DNA of 64,000 nt from the NCBI GenBank assembly GCA_024742305.1, contig JANSYQ010000011.1, forward strand, positions 40,237-104,236, read 5' to 3'. Shown piece after piece: positions 35,648 through 43,579 of the stretch (position 1 is its first letter; each line of letters begins with the position of its first letter). The notes beneath the pieces are model-generated. The model saw nothing but the letters and a program-made list of their open reading frames with translations, was not told the DNA's origin and ran no database searches. Made by a program: the position numbers and the translations under genes. This DNA is from a bacterium (GTDB lineage Bacteria; Bacteroidota; Bacteroidia; Flavobacteriales_D; Crocinitomicaceae).

Positions 35648-36382
35648 ATGGAAAAAGATAAAAATCTCGCTGTTTTAATTGACGGCGACAACATACCTTC
35701 AAAGTATATAAAAGAAATGATGCTAGAGATTGCCAAGTACGGTAATCCGACAGTGAAACGAATTTACGGTGACTGGACCAAACCGCATCTAAACAAATGG
35801 AAAACAGTGCTTTTGGAGCACGCCATTAACCCAATGCAGCAGTACAGTTATACAACTGGAAAGAACGCAACCGACTCGGCAATGATCATCGATGCCATGG
35901 ATATTCTCTATTCAGGAAAAGTGGATGGATTCTGCATTGCCTCCAGTGATTCCGACTTTACTCGCTTGGCGACACGTATTCGCGAAACTGGATTGACGGT
36001 GATTGGTATTGGTGAGAAGAAAACGCCGGATCCGTTTATTGTAGCTTGTGATCGCTTCATCTACCTGGAAATTCTACATACAGATGAAGAGGACGAAAAG
36101 GCAACGGCAAAGAAACAGCAATCGAAGAAAACCGTTGAAAACATCAATCCGAAATTGATTCGTTTGATCCAACAATCGGTAACAGATTTGGCCGACGACG
36201 AAGGCTGGGCATTTCTCGGTGAAGTGGGTGCACTCATTCAGAAAAAGCGACCAAGTTTCGATGCACGTAACTACGGGTTCTCGAAATTGACACCGTTAAT
36301 TCAAGCCACTGGAAAATTTGAGATCGATCAGCGCGATGGCGGTGGACGCTACAAGTTGATTTATGTGCGATGTAAGGAATAG
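35648..36382 (+). CDS. NYN domain and OST-HTH/LOTUS protein
   Basis: A 244-residue protein. Residues 5-150 form a NYN (PIN-like) nuclease fold with the acidic residues LIDGDNIPSKYI (10-21), DSAMIIDAMDIL (about 77) and ASSDSDFTRLATRIRETG (about 98-115). A Lys-rich linker (KKQQSKKT) leads to an OST-HTH/LOTUS domain at about 165-244 (LIRLIQQSVTDLADDEGWAFLGEVG ... NYGFSKLTPLIQ). The pairing predicts an RNA-binding ribonuclease, as in LabA/YacP-like proteins. Substrate unknown. It follows dnaX by 116 bases. Confidence 0.88.
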   Translation: MEKDKNLAVLIDGDNIPSKYIKEMMLEIAKYGNPTVKRIYGDWTKPHLNKWKTVLLEHAINPMQQYSYTTGKNATDSAMIIDAMDILYSGKVDGFCIASSDSDFTRLATRIRETGLTVIGIGEKKTPDPFIVACDRFIYLEILHTDEEDEKATAKKQQSKKTVENINPKLIRLIQQSVTDLADDEGWAFLGEVGALIQKKRPSFDARNYGFSKLTPLIQATGKFEIDQRDGGGRYKLIYVRCKE

Positions 36383-36385
36383 TTG

Positions 36386-36420
36386 GAATAATGAATTAGG
36401 AGTTATGAATTATGAATTAC
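36386..36420. repeat. Heptamer-phased tract, locus 4
   Basis: Five units of 7 bp just after the NYN stop codon: GAATAAT, GAATTAG, GAGTTAT, GAATTAT, GAATTAC. Confidence 0.8.
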
Positions 36421-36482
36421 TGGGTTAGGAATTAAGCCGAGAACAGCTTCCTCATTTTGAACGTTGCACAGCCCCTGAGGTC

Positions 36483-36532
36483 ATCGAGCATTGCTTCACT
36501 GAAGCTTCGCGAAAGCAAGCCTGTCGAGATGC
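36483..36532 (-). repeat. Dispersed palindromic repeat, about 50 bp
   Basis: Minus strand reads GCATCTCGACAGGCTTGC then TTCGCGAAGCTT, GAAGCAATG and TCGATG, the same blocks as the copy in the dnaN terminator. Located between convergent genes 63 bases after the heptamer tract. Confidence 0.7.
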
Positions 36533-36573
36533 CGATGTGCCGAAACGCGGAAATACCTAGTTACATAATATCC

Positions 36574-38316
36574 TTACTTCTCAATCACCTCTACGACCAT
36601 TCTGAAAACAGGTGAATCGTATTCAATTTCTTGAGCCGGGTGAATTATCGACTCTCCTTTTTTAATTCGATTGAACTCCTCTACTGTTGGGAAAACGTAT
36701 TGCTGCCAATCGTCGCCTTCTTCGAATTTATCGATGCGGAATTTCCAATTGTAATAAGCTAAGGCTTGTTCGTATGTGATGTCGGCGATTTCCTCGTTCT
36801 TTGGTATATTTCTCGGAAGCGGAATCATGACCACATTTGTTTTGTTGAAAAGTGATAGGTTTTTAAAATCTCTGACACTAAATGCACAAGGGTCATTTAT
36901 ACGCAACGATTCTCCGATTTCGTTTACGTGTCCTTTTAATACTAGGTTCTCACCAGTTGGGGTTCCGTCCTCGCTATATTCATTCTTCAACAATAAAGTT
37001 CCAAGAGCATGTTGTTGAATCTCTCCTTCCTCAACGCGATAAGGATAGAGTTCACCTTTTCTTGCTTTCGCTTTATGATCTATCCATTCATACCTACATG
37101 GAAGCGTCTTCAGTTCAAGACTTTCAATAATTTCTTTTGGACCATCAACTCCGTATTTCTTCCATCTTACTCTTTTATCGCTTTTCCAAGGAAAAAACTC
37201 CCTGTTAAAGTCGCGATCAGATGGATCTAAATCAAGATACTCGCGATACTGTTCGCTGTAGAAATAAGAAGCGTCTGTTTTCAGAAGTTTTAACGCTAGC
37301 TTATGATCGTCCTCCATTTGATACAAATATTCTCTACAAATTGAATCAAGCAGATATTCACTAAATCCATGATACTCCGAATTGGTTATTTGCCAATCAT
37401 CAGTGTGGTCATAGGCTCCTAATTTGATTGAGCCTTTATTTGAAATCGGGTTGCTTATAATCTCAGAAGCTGTTGGCAACCTGCATTGGACGCTCCATTT
37501 TTCACTTGATAACTCCTTATTAATTTGCTTTGTCATCCAATGACAGTATGCTTCCGCCATGAACGGCTCTATAAAACTAATAGCTTCTTCAGGCAGAACG
37601 CTTTGATTCAAATATGCCAAAACAGCCATTCGTCCAAAATTATGATCTGTACTATCCATCCAATTATAGCCATCTACAAAGAGAGGAACTTGTCCAAAAC
37701 GTCGTGAAATACTATCCTCAAATTCGTAACAAACTCTGCGATAATCTAACATCTTTCTTTTTCGAAATCTGGAATTCTGTGGGATATAAATATCGTTAAG
37801 AATAGGAACAAGCTCGGGATGATAATAATCGAGTTTCTTGGACCAATCAAGATGAAAATAGCTTCCATTTATACCTCTGTCGTTCCAATTGATAACCTCT
37901 ACCTCGGGATGACCGTTTCTATAGCTATCCTCATAGTTAACCCATTCCACTGCCCCTGATCCATCTCGCACCCCGTAAAATATCATCATACGTGCATTTG
38001 AATCAATTGCCCATTGCATAAACTCATTGAACTCTCCTCTAGATATGGCATCAGTGACGTACTTTTTCGATGGCTCTTTTTTTAACTTTCGCGGAATCAA
38101 ATATTGACAAAACTCATGATTATAAGAAAGTCCAGTCACTTCCGAATCCGTTGAAAGAGAATAAATAGTATCAGGCGAAATGGAAATTTTGTGTCCCTTT
38201 AATGGAAGTTCATTAAAAGAAAGACCTGATACATTTTCAGCTACTTTAAGTGGGTCTTTCTGCCCAGTAGCAATCAAGGAAATGAATAGAAAGCCTACGA
38301 TAAATATAAGTCTCAT
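36574..38316 (-). CDS. Secreted SUMF1/GldK-like protein
   Basis: A 580-residue protein with signal peptide MRLIFIVGFLFISLIATGQ. Several segments recall the formylglycine-generating enzyme (SUMF1) fold as used in GldJ/GldK: FNEFMQWAIDSNARMMIFYG, FIEPFMAEAYCHWMTKQINK, SVQCRLPTASEI, and a C-terminal YEQALAYYNWKF ... YVFPTVEEFNR. The catalytic Cys pattern of true FGE is not obvious, so it is likely a structural homologue. Base composition is more AT-rich than its neighbours. It begins 19 bases after the stop of the HhH barrel gene and may be in the same operon. Confidence in fold is moderate. Confidence 0.55.
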   Translation of the reverse strand: MRLIFIVGFLFISLIATGQKDPLKVAENVSGLSFNELPLKGHKISISPDTIYSLSTDSEVTGLSYNHEFCQYLIPRKLKKEPSKKYVTDAISRGEFNEFMQWAIDSNARMMIFYGVRDGSGAVEWVNYEDSYRNGHPEVEVINWNDRGINGSYFHLDWSKKLDYYHPELVPILNDIYIPQNSRFRKRKMLDYRRVCYEFEDSISRRFGQVPLFVDGYNWMDSTDHNFGRMAVLAYLNQSVLPEEAISFIEPFMAEAYCHWMTKQINKELSSEKWSVQCRLPTASEIISNPISNKGSIKLGAYDHTDDWQITNSEYHGFSEYLLDSICREYLYQMEDDHKLALKLLKTDASYFYSEQYREYLDLDPSDRDFNREFFPWKSDKRVRWKKYGVDGPKEIIESLELKTLPCRYEWIDHKAKARKGELYPYRVEEGEIQQHALGTLLLKNEYSEDGTPTGENLVLKGHVNEIGESLRINDPCAFSVRDFKNLSLFNKTNVVMIPLPRNIPKNEEIADITYEQALAYYNWKFRIDKFEEGDDWQQYVFPTVEEFNRIKKGESIIHPAQEIEYDSPVFRMVVEVIEK

Positions 38317-38335
38317 GAAACTGAGTTTTTAACTT

Positions 38336-40411
38336 TTACAACTTCACCCGCAACTGAACTGTTACATCTGAGCGTGTAGTTCCTTGAATTTCTTCCGGTC
38401 CCGTTCCAATGGAGCTTCGGTTCGCGAATATGCTCACTCCATAACGTGCCCAAACATCGAAACGGCGCAGGAATGTGTAGCGCAGTAAGATATATCCTCG
38501 ACTTCCTTGGTAGAAATATGCCGGAACAGCAAATACGTACAAGGCATTGTTCTCATAGGTGTAAATTCGCGAATCATAGCTATCGGTATCGAACAAAGCG
38601 TAACGCAAAGCAATGTCGAGGTTAGATGATTTCGGTTTGTAAAGAATGTCTTGCGTTAAAATGATTCCATCCTCGGGTTGATTGCTTGGTCGGTTAATGG
38701 TTACGTATTCAATTCTAGATTTCAAACGGAAATCATCGGAAAGTTTGTAATTAAAGTCGATTCGATAATTGCGCTGCAAAACATCTTCGATTCCGGTCAC
38801 TGTTCCGTCTGTATCACGACTGTTTCTTTGACGTACCTGCTGACGGAATCGACCGTAAATGATCAAGTTTCTACTGGCACGATAGGCTGGCTGAATTAGA
38901 AACTCATGTCCGGCAGAGGGGGCATCCACCTGAAAGCGCAGCCATGGGAAACGGAAGAAATCGGCATAGGTATTCAAACTGAATTTTCGTGTAAAGTTGA
39001 TTTTCAATCCAGCGTACAACCCTTCTTCGTTTTGCGTTCTGCTGGCTTCAGAGAAACCGTTGTTGTAGAATGTTTGAAATGCTCGATCATAGTTACGATA
39101 GATCAATGCCATGGAAACCCGCCGATCGATAGATGCCAAAACACCATGTAAATTCGCGAATGCCCCCGAATGTGTTGTATGTGCTACCTCACCGAAGAAA
39201 TTGAAGTTTTTCACCACATACGAATAGTCTGCGCTGAGCCCCACGGTATTTCGACCTCTAAAGTCGAATTGATTGTACGGAAGCGTATCGCGGATAAAAT
39301 CTACGTTGTAGCCTTGGTAAACCGCGGCAACTCCAGCGGAGAAATTTCGGGATTGATAGCGTAAGTTGGAGCCATACATCATTTCGGTTAGTGCATCTTT
39401 CCGAGCAATTTCTGAATTGGTGCGATGGAACCCTGTTAAATTGATACTTGATACGAATTCTTGTTCTTCAATTAGCGTATCCGCAATTCTTGTTGCATCC
39501 ACATTTTTAATCGAGGCAAAGTTGGTCCAAGCAAACTTACCTAGTCCAAGTTCAAAGGCCGCTCCTCGTAAGAAACGCGTTTCATCTACGGAAGTATACG
39601 GTTTTAATGATCTAGCCGTTCGTTTCACATTCGTAACATCGGCCGTTTTGCCAAATGCATATCCGGACCATAAGTTCAAGCCTTGTCCAATTTGTACTTG
39701 ATAATCGCCGAGTGCGACCGCTCTGAGATATTTTCCACCCTGATAATACGCATGGGCCGAATAAAAATCGAAACCGGTATTTTTTTGACTTCCGCGAAAA
39801 AACTCTTCGCCGGGATCTTTCTCTGCCGTTACACCAATGCTTAGATTGTTTCTGTAACTATATCGCAACCGGGAATAGTACCGATCTGGATTTCCACGGT
39901 AGTATTGATTGCTGTTGTCCAATATAGAATCCGGAACATCTTCATACCCTGCTTTGTCCTCTATAATTGTTTGGTAGCGAAAATATGCCTCAAACTTACC
40001 TTCTTTGAATGCTTCCTTTAAACTGACATGCACCTGATCGAGTTTGTCATCAATACGAATAAACGGCAGCACCATGCGGATTGTAATCATATCCCAATAC
40101 TGCAAACTTTGCAACTCGTAGACAGAAATAAACTTACCGTAAAGTTTTCGGTGCAAGAGCAAGTCATTGATTTGAATTTCCGTCAATAACCATAAATCGT
40201 CCAGCTGTTCTTTGGTAGCTCCGTTCAAATTCAGAGGGTGATCGTAGTAGTATTCCAACTGCACTACAACGTCCGTTAGGTCCAAGTTCTCGGTTTCCAA
40301 TTGTTCCGAAATAAACTCGATACGCTGTTGAATGATTTCATCCTTGGTTACCTGGGAAAAACCTTGAAAAGAAATCAAGAAAAGGGTCACTATGGCGAGC
40401 GCCTTTTTCAC
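38336..40411 (-). CDS. Outer membrane beta-barrel protein with N-terminal helix-hairpin-helix
   Basis: A 691-residue protein: signal peptide, then a ComEA-like helix-hairpin-helix region at about residues 48-115 (LNLNGATKEQLDDLWLLTEIQINDLLLHRKLYG), followed by a predicted beta-barrel to the end (YRGNPDRYYSRLRYSYRNNL; final strands TRSDVTVQLRVKL). This combination occurs in Bacteroidota, where the HhH motif is in a periplasmic protein; function unknown. It starts with GTG at 40411, overlapping the previous stop codon by four bases (GTGA), so it is coupled to the PorV-like gene. Confidence 0.8.
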   Translation of the reverse strand: MKKALAIVTLFLISFQGFSQVTKDEIIQQRIEFISEQLETENLDLTDVVVQLEYYYDHPLNLNGATKEQLDDLWLLTEIQINDLLLHRKLYGKFISVYELQSLQYWDMITIRMVLPFIRIDDKLDQVHVSLKEAFKEGKFEAYFRYQTIIEDKAGYEDVPDSILDNSNQYYRGNPDRYYSRLRYSYRNNLSIGVTAEKDPGEEFFRGSQKNTGFDFYSAHAYYQGGKYLRAVALGDYQVQIGQGLNLWSGYAFGKTADVTNVKRTARSLKPYTSVDETRFLRGAAFELGLGKFAWTNFASIKNVDATRIADTLIEEQEFVSSINLTGFHRTNSEIARKDALTEMMYGSNLRYQSRNFSAGVAAVYQGYNVDFIRDTLPYNQFDFRGRNTVGLSADYSYVVKNFNFFGEVAHTTHSGAFANLHGVLASIDRRVSMALIYRNYDRAFQTFYNNGFSEASRTQNEEGLYAGLKINFTRKFSLNTYADFFRFPWLRFQVDAPSAGHEFLIQPAYRASRNLIIYGRFRQQVRQRNSRDTDGTVTGIEDVLQRNYRIDFNYKLSDDFRLKSRIEYVTINRPSNQPEDGIILTQDILYKPKSSNLDIALRYALFDTDSYDSRIYTYENNALYVFAVPAYFYQGSRGYILLRYTFLRRFDVWARYGVSIFANRSSIGTGPEEIQGTTRSDVTVQLRVKL

Positions 40412-41226
40412 TTTTGCTTGCCTTGATAGGTTAATGAGAAGTGTGGTGACCAGCCCAAAATCATGTCATAAGCCGTTCCAACATCCAATTGAATCATTCC
40501 AAAATTGTAACCGGTTCCGAAGCTAAATTCAACAGGAGCAGTTGCAATACCACCTCGGAAGTAAAAGTCTTTCAGGATTTGATACTCCAAGCCGGATTTG
40601 AAGCGGACGTCGTATTCAATGCTTTTTTCAAACTCGGCTGAAACAAGTAATTTCTTCGAAAAGGTATAAGCTGTTCCTAAGCGCATTACGGTGGTTAATC
40701 GGTCGTCTTGAAATTCGGACAAACGCGTTCGAGAAAGGTTGAAAACCGAAAATCCCATGCTCCAATTTTCCGTCACCTCCGCATAAATTCCGGCTTCTGC
40801 TGTTACCGTATTTGCGTTTCCATAGTTCTGCGCCAATTGAATTCCTTGATAGTTCAACTGCACTCCAGCATAAAAATTCTCGCTGAGCGGCATACTGTAA
40901 CCCAGTCCCGCTTTGGTAGATCGAAACTGTGTATAACCGTAGGTCAAACCGCCTACAGATAGCACGCCGACCTTCATTGGTATCGCGATACTTAGTCCCT
41001 GACTTTGCAATTCACGAAGTAAAAACCGATTCTCATACGACAGTCCTGCACTAAGACGATCTACTTTCGCTAGCGCCCCAGGATTGTTGTGATAGCTCCA
41101 CACATCGTACAAACTAACCGAGGCGTTGGACATGGACATGGACCTTGCCCCGGATGGAAGCCACCCTTGTGCGTGAACTACGGTTGCGGTGGAGCAAATC
41201 GCCAGTAATAGTAATAGTTGTTTCAT
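40408..41226 (-). CDS. PorV/PorQ-like outer membrane protein
   Basis: A 272-residue protein with signal peptide (cleavage after VVHAQ) and mature start GWLPSGARSMSMSNASVSLYDVWSYHNNPGALA. This small-residue and NPGALA pattern is that of PorV/PorQ/UPF0164 barrel proteins. PorV is a T9SS shuttle protein. Sequence here is shorter than PorV (about 390), so PorQ-like or an unassigned paralogue is possible. It is coupled upstream to a lipoprotein (TGATG) and downstream to the HhH barrel gene. Confidence 0.75.
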   Translation of the reverse strand: MKQLLLLLAICSTATVVHAQGWLPSGARSMSMSNASVSLYDVWSYHNNPGALAKVDRLSAGLSYENRFLLRELQSQGLSIAIPMKVGVLSVGGLTYGYTQFRSTKAGLGYSMPLSENFYAGVQLNYQGIQLAQNYGNANTVTAEAGIYAEVTENWSMGFSVFNLSRTRLSEFQDDRLTTVMRLGTAYTFSKKLLVSAEFEKSIEYDVRFKSGLEYQILKDFYFRGGIATAPVEFSFGTGYNFGMIQLDVGTAYDMILGWSPHFSLTYQGKQK

Positions 41227-41687
41227 CAGCCAGAGATTAGTTTTTTGTTCTTGGGAACAATCTTTGGGTTGTCGTATTCAATTCCGTCTAAAAACTTCCA
41301 ATGTTTGCCGTCATCCATTGAGATCGCGTACAACTTGACCCGTTTCAACTCAATCGTTGTGGGATCTTCCGTAATCTTTTCAAATTCGTATTGTACATGA
41401 ATAACATTGCCTTTCGAAGCTACTTCTTTCAGCGTTCCGTTTCTGTAGAAAGCTTGATTGTTTTCAGGTCGAAAACGCTCTTTGAACACCTCATCGCCTT
41501 TTGACTCATAATAACGAATGGCATCTGCGTACGTCAACTTAATGAGCAATGAAACGTTGTTGTTATTTCTAGCCTCGATATAGGCTAACTTTGCCGAGTT
41601 CAGTGCCGCTTCCTGCTTACCATTCAGAGAACATGCAGAAAGAACTCCGAAGAGTAGTAGTGTAAATAGAAGGTGTTTCGTTTTCAC
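41226..41687 (-). CDS. Small lipoprotein, first gene of the barrel operon
   Basis: A 153-residue lipoprotein with GTG start at 41687: lipobox VLSAC at residues about 13-17. The mature part has a small alpha/beta fold like NTF2-type or DUF4878 domains (KLAYIEARNNNNVSLLIKLTYADAIRYYE ... VIHVQYEFEKI). The earlier in-frame ATG near 41783 lies in the heptamer repeat and lacks a signal peptide at its start, so GTG is preferred. Coupled to the PorV-like gene by a one-base overlap. Confidence 0.65.
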   Translation of the reverse strand: MKTKHLLFTLLLFGVLSACSLNGKQEAALNSAKLAYIEARNNNNVSLLIKLTYADAIRYYESKGDEVFKERFRPENNQAFYRNGTLKEVASKGNVIHVQYEFEKITEDPTTIELKRVKLYAISMDDGKHWKFLDGIEYDNPKIVPKNKKLISG

Positions 41688-41707
41688 GATTTGAAAATAC
41701 GAATTTG

Positions 41708-41742
41708 CAATGATGAATAATGAATGATGAATAATGAATTTT
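41708..41742. repeat. Heptamer-phased tract, locus 5
   Basis: Units CAATGAT, GAATAAT, GAATGAT, GAATAAT, GAATTTT, in the 92-base space between the small gene ending at 41780 and the lipoprotein GTG start. Confidence 0.75.
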
Positions 41743-41779
41743 GTTTCGACGTTCCAATTGATTTCGTTGAACGCATTCA

Positions 41780-42031
41780 TCAACCTAAGCCGTGCTGCTC
41801 CAAAAGTGTGTCAAATTCATGTTGATTAGACGATAGAAATCCTTCTGCAATCTCCAGTAAATCTTTGATTTTGAGAATTTCCGGATACTGTTTTGCTTCC
41901 ATCGAGAAAAACATTGCACGCGATCCAACCAGTTGAATTTCATCGAAGTTTCGATCGTCACGAATACGATAGAAGACCTTTTCATTCGATAGTTTCCTGT
42001 ATTGCGGAAAGTCGGTAACTTTGTTGGACAT
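41780..42031 (-). CDS. Small conserved-looking hypothetical protein
   Basis: An 83-residue soluble protein, MSNKVTDFPQYRKLSNEKVFYRI, mixed alpha/beta, no signal peptide or TM. The segment MEAKQYPEILKIKDLLEIAEG is amphipathic helix. ATG 42031 follows a near-match promoter box (TACTTTCG, 42036-42043) by four bases. It is divergent from the TPR gene whose ATG is only 15 bases away. Function unknown; I am fairly sure it is real because of the promoter and codon pattern. Confidence 0.65.
   Translation of the reverse strand: MSNKVTDFPQYRKLSNEKVFYRIRDDRNFDEIQLVGSRAMFFSMEAKQYPEILKIKDLLEIAEGFLSSNQHEFDTLLEQHGLG
42016..42023 (+). promoter_or_regulatory. -7 promoter box of the TPR-nth operon
   Basis: TAACTTTG, exact TAnnTTTG match, 23 bases before ATG 42047. 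It lies inside the start of the divergent small gene, so the two transcripts overlap. Confidence 0.5.
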
Positions 42032-42046
42032 ATTACGAAAGTACAA

Positions 42047-42754
42047 ATGTTTACGAATTCAAAACACAAGAAGGCACACGCGGCGTTGAAGAAAGGAGAG
42101 ATTGACAAGGCCATTATCTTGTATACGGAAGCATTGAATTTGGCACCCGACAACTGTGACATCCTATCGGATAGAGCTACGGCGTTCCTGCACAAGAAAG
42201 ATCAACTACGCAGTATGGCGGACTTTAACAAGGCGGTGGAACTGGATCCAAATTATTCATTTCGTTATGCTGCTAGAGCCTTTGCCAAGCAAAACTTTGG
42301 CGATTTGGACGGTGCTGTTGAAGATTATCAAAAAGCCGTGGATTTAGATCCTGATGATGCAGTGGCGCAAAACAACCTAGGAATGCTTTTAGAGCAACAA
42401 GGCTACAAAAAGGAGGCAGATGAGCGATTTGCACGGGCGGACAAGCTTTCCAAAATGGAGGACCAGCTGTACGACATGATGGACAGTATGGAAAGAGAGG
42501 CTCAGGGGGATCAACAAGAAGGAGAAATCGATGAAGATTCCATTAAAAAGGAATTTGAGGAGCGAAGCAAAAAAGCCGAACAAAGTAGCGGTCAAAAAGG
42601 CCCTGAAGCTGATTCTGTAGAAAATGAAATGCAAGAGGACTCTTCGAAAAAGGACGATTCATCTACCTCCAAAGAACTCAAAAAGGTATTTACTTCTCGA
42701 AAGCAATTTCGTGAGTTTGTACAATTCGTAAAAAATGGATTCAAACTGAAATGA
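42047..42754 (+). CDS. TPR repeat protein
   Basis: A 235-residue cytoplasmic protein. Three TPR repeats lie at about residues 5-110 (KKAHAALKKGEIDKAIILYTEALNLAP and later KAVELDP, KAVDLDP). A charged Glu/Lys/Ser-rich segment (about 130-205) follows, then a short basic C-terminal region (KKVFTSRKQFREFVQFVKNGFKLK). ATG 42047 is preferred over longer in-frame starts because of the promoter at 42016. Its stop overlaps the nth start by four bases (ATGA), suggesting translational coupling; partner protein unknown. Confidence 0.82.
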   Translation: MFTNSKHKKAHAALKKGEIDKAIILYTEALNLAPDNCDILSDRATAFLHKKDQLRSMADFNKAVELDPNYSFRYAARAFAKQNFGDLDGAVEDYQKAVDLDPDDAVAQNNLGMLLEQQGYKKEADERFARADKLSKMEDQLYDMMDSMEREAQGDQQEGEIDEDSIKKEFEERSKKAEQSSGQKGPEADSVENEMQEDSSKKDDSSTSKELKKVFTSRKQFREFVQFVKNGFKLK

Positions 42755-43395
42755 CGAAAAAAGAGAAAGTACAATATATCATTGATGAGCTAGAAAAACT
42801 CTATCCGGAAACGCCTATTCCATTAGATCATACCGATGCGTACACCTTGCTGATCGCCGTTTTACTCTCGGCGCAATGCACAGACAAGCGCGTCAATGAG
42901 ATCACGCCCATTTTATTCAAACGTGCGAATAATCCTTTCGATATGATTAAACTGGATGTAGAGGAAATTCGAGAAATCATTCGTCCATGTGGATTATCGC
43001 CACGAAAATCCAAGGCAATTTACGTGCTTTCTGAAATGCTTATTGATAAATACGATGGTGAAGTTCCAGCCTCGTTTGAAGCTCTAGAAGAATTACCGGG
43101 CGTGGGACACAAAACGGCATCTGTTGTAATGTCGCAAGCTTTTGGTTATCCGGCGTTTCCTGTTGATACGCACATTCATCGATTGTTGACCCGATGGGGT
43201 ATCACCAACGGAAAGAACGTAGAGCAGACGGAAAAAGATGCCAAGCGCTTGTTTCCTGAGGAAACTTGGAACAAATTGCATCTTCAAATTATTTTCTACG
43301 GGCGAGAATACTCTCCGGCGAGAAGTCCTAAGATGGAGAAGGATTTTATTACACGAACGATTGGTACGAAGAAGGCGATTGCGGAGTTGAAGTGA
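42751..43395 (+). CDS. nth: Endonuclease III without the usual C-terminal 4Fe-4S cysteines
   Basis: A 214-residue base-excision DNA glycosylase. The helix-hairpin-helix LPGVGHKTASVV carries the catalytic Lys at 121 and Asp at 139 in VDTHIHR, matching E. coli K120 and D138. It removes oxidised pyrimidines and cuts the abasic site. The C-terminus reads FYGREYSPARSPKMEKDF and contains none of the four Cys that bind the Fe-S cluster in E. coli Nth. It is coupled to the TPR gene upstream. Confidence 0.92.
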   Translation: MTKKEKVQYIIDELEKLYPETPIPLDHTDAYTLLIAVLLSAQCTDKRVNEITPILFKRANNPFDMIKLDVEEIREIIRPCGLSPRKSKAIYVLSEMLIDKYDGEVPASFEALEELPGVGHKTASVVMSQAFGYPAFPVDTHIHRLLTRWGITNGKNVEQTEKDAKRLFPEETWNKLHLQIIFYGREYSPARSPKMEKDFITRTIGTKKAIAELK

Positions 43396-43467
43396 GGTGT
43401 TAGAACGGTCAGATCGAATAAAGAAAGTACGGATAATAGTCTTCAATTCCTAGAATTTGCAATTTTT

Positions 43468-43491
43468 CTTGTTCGCGAAATGGCGAACAAG
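43468..43491. other. Perfect hairpin downstream of nth
   Basis: CTTGTTCGC (43468-43476) pairs with GCGAACAAG (43483-43491), six-base loop. No T-run follows on the plus strand; a T-rich stretch precedes it. May be a weak terminator or RNA-processing structure. Confidence 0.45.
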
Positions 43492-43579
43492 GTCTGTTAA
43501 AACTCTAAATACCAATGTTTTAATTTTCTATTTTTAAACCATCTCACGTCCCAAATGTCATACTTCCACAATCTCACGT

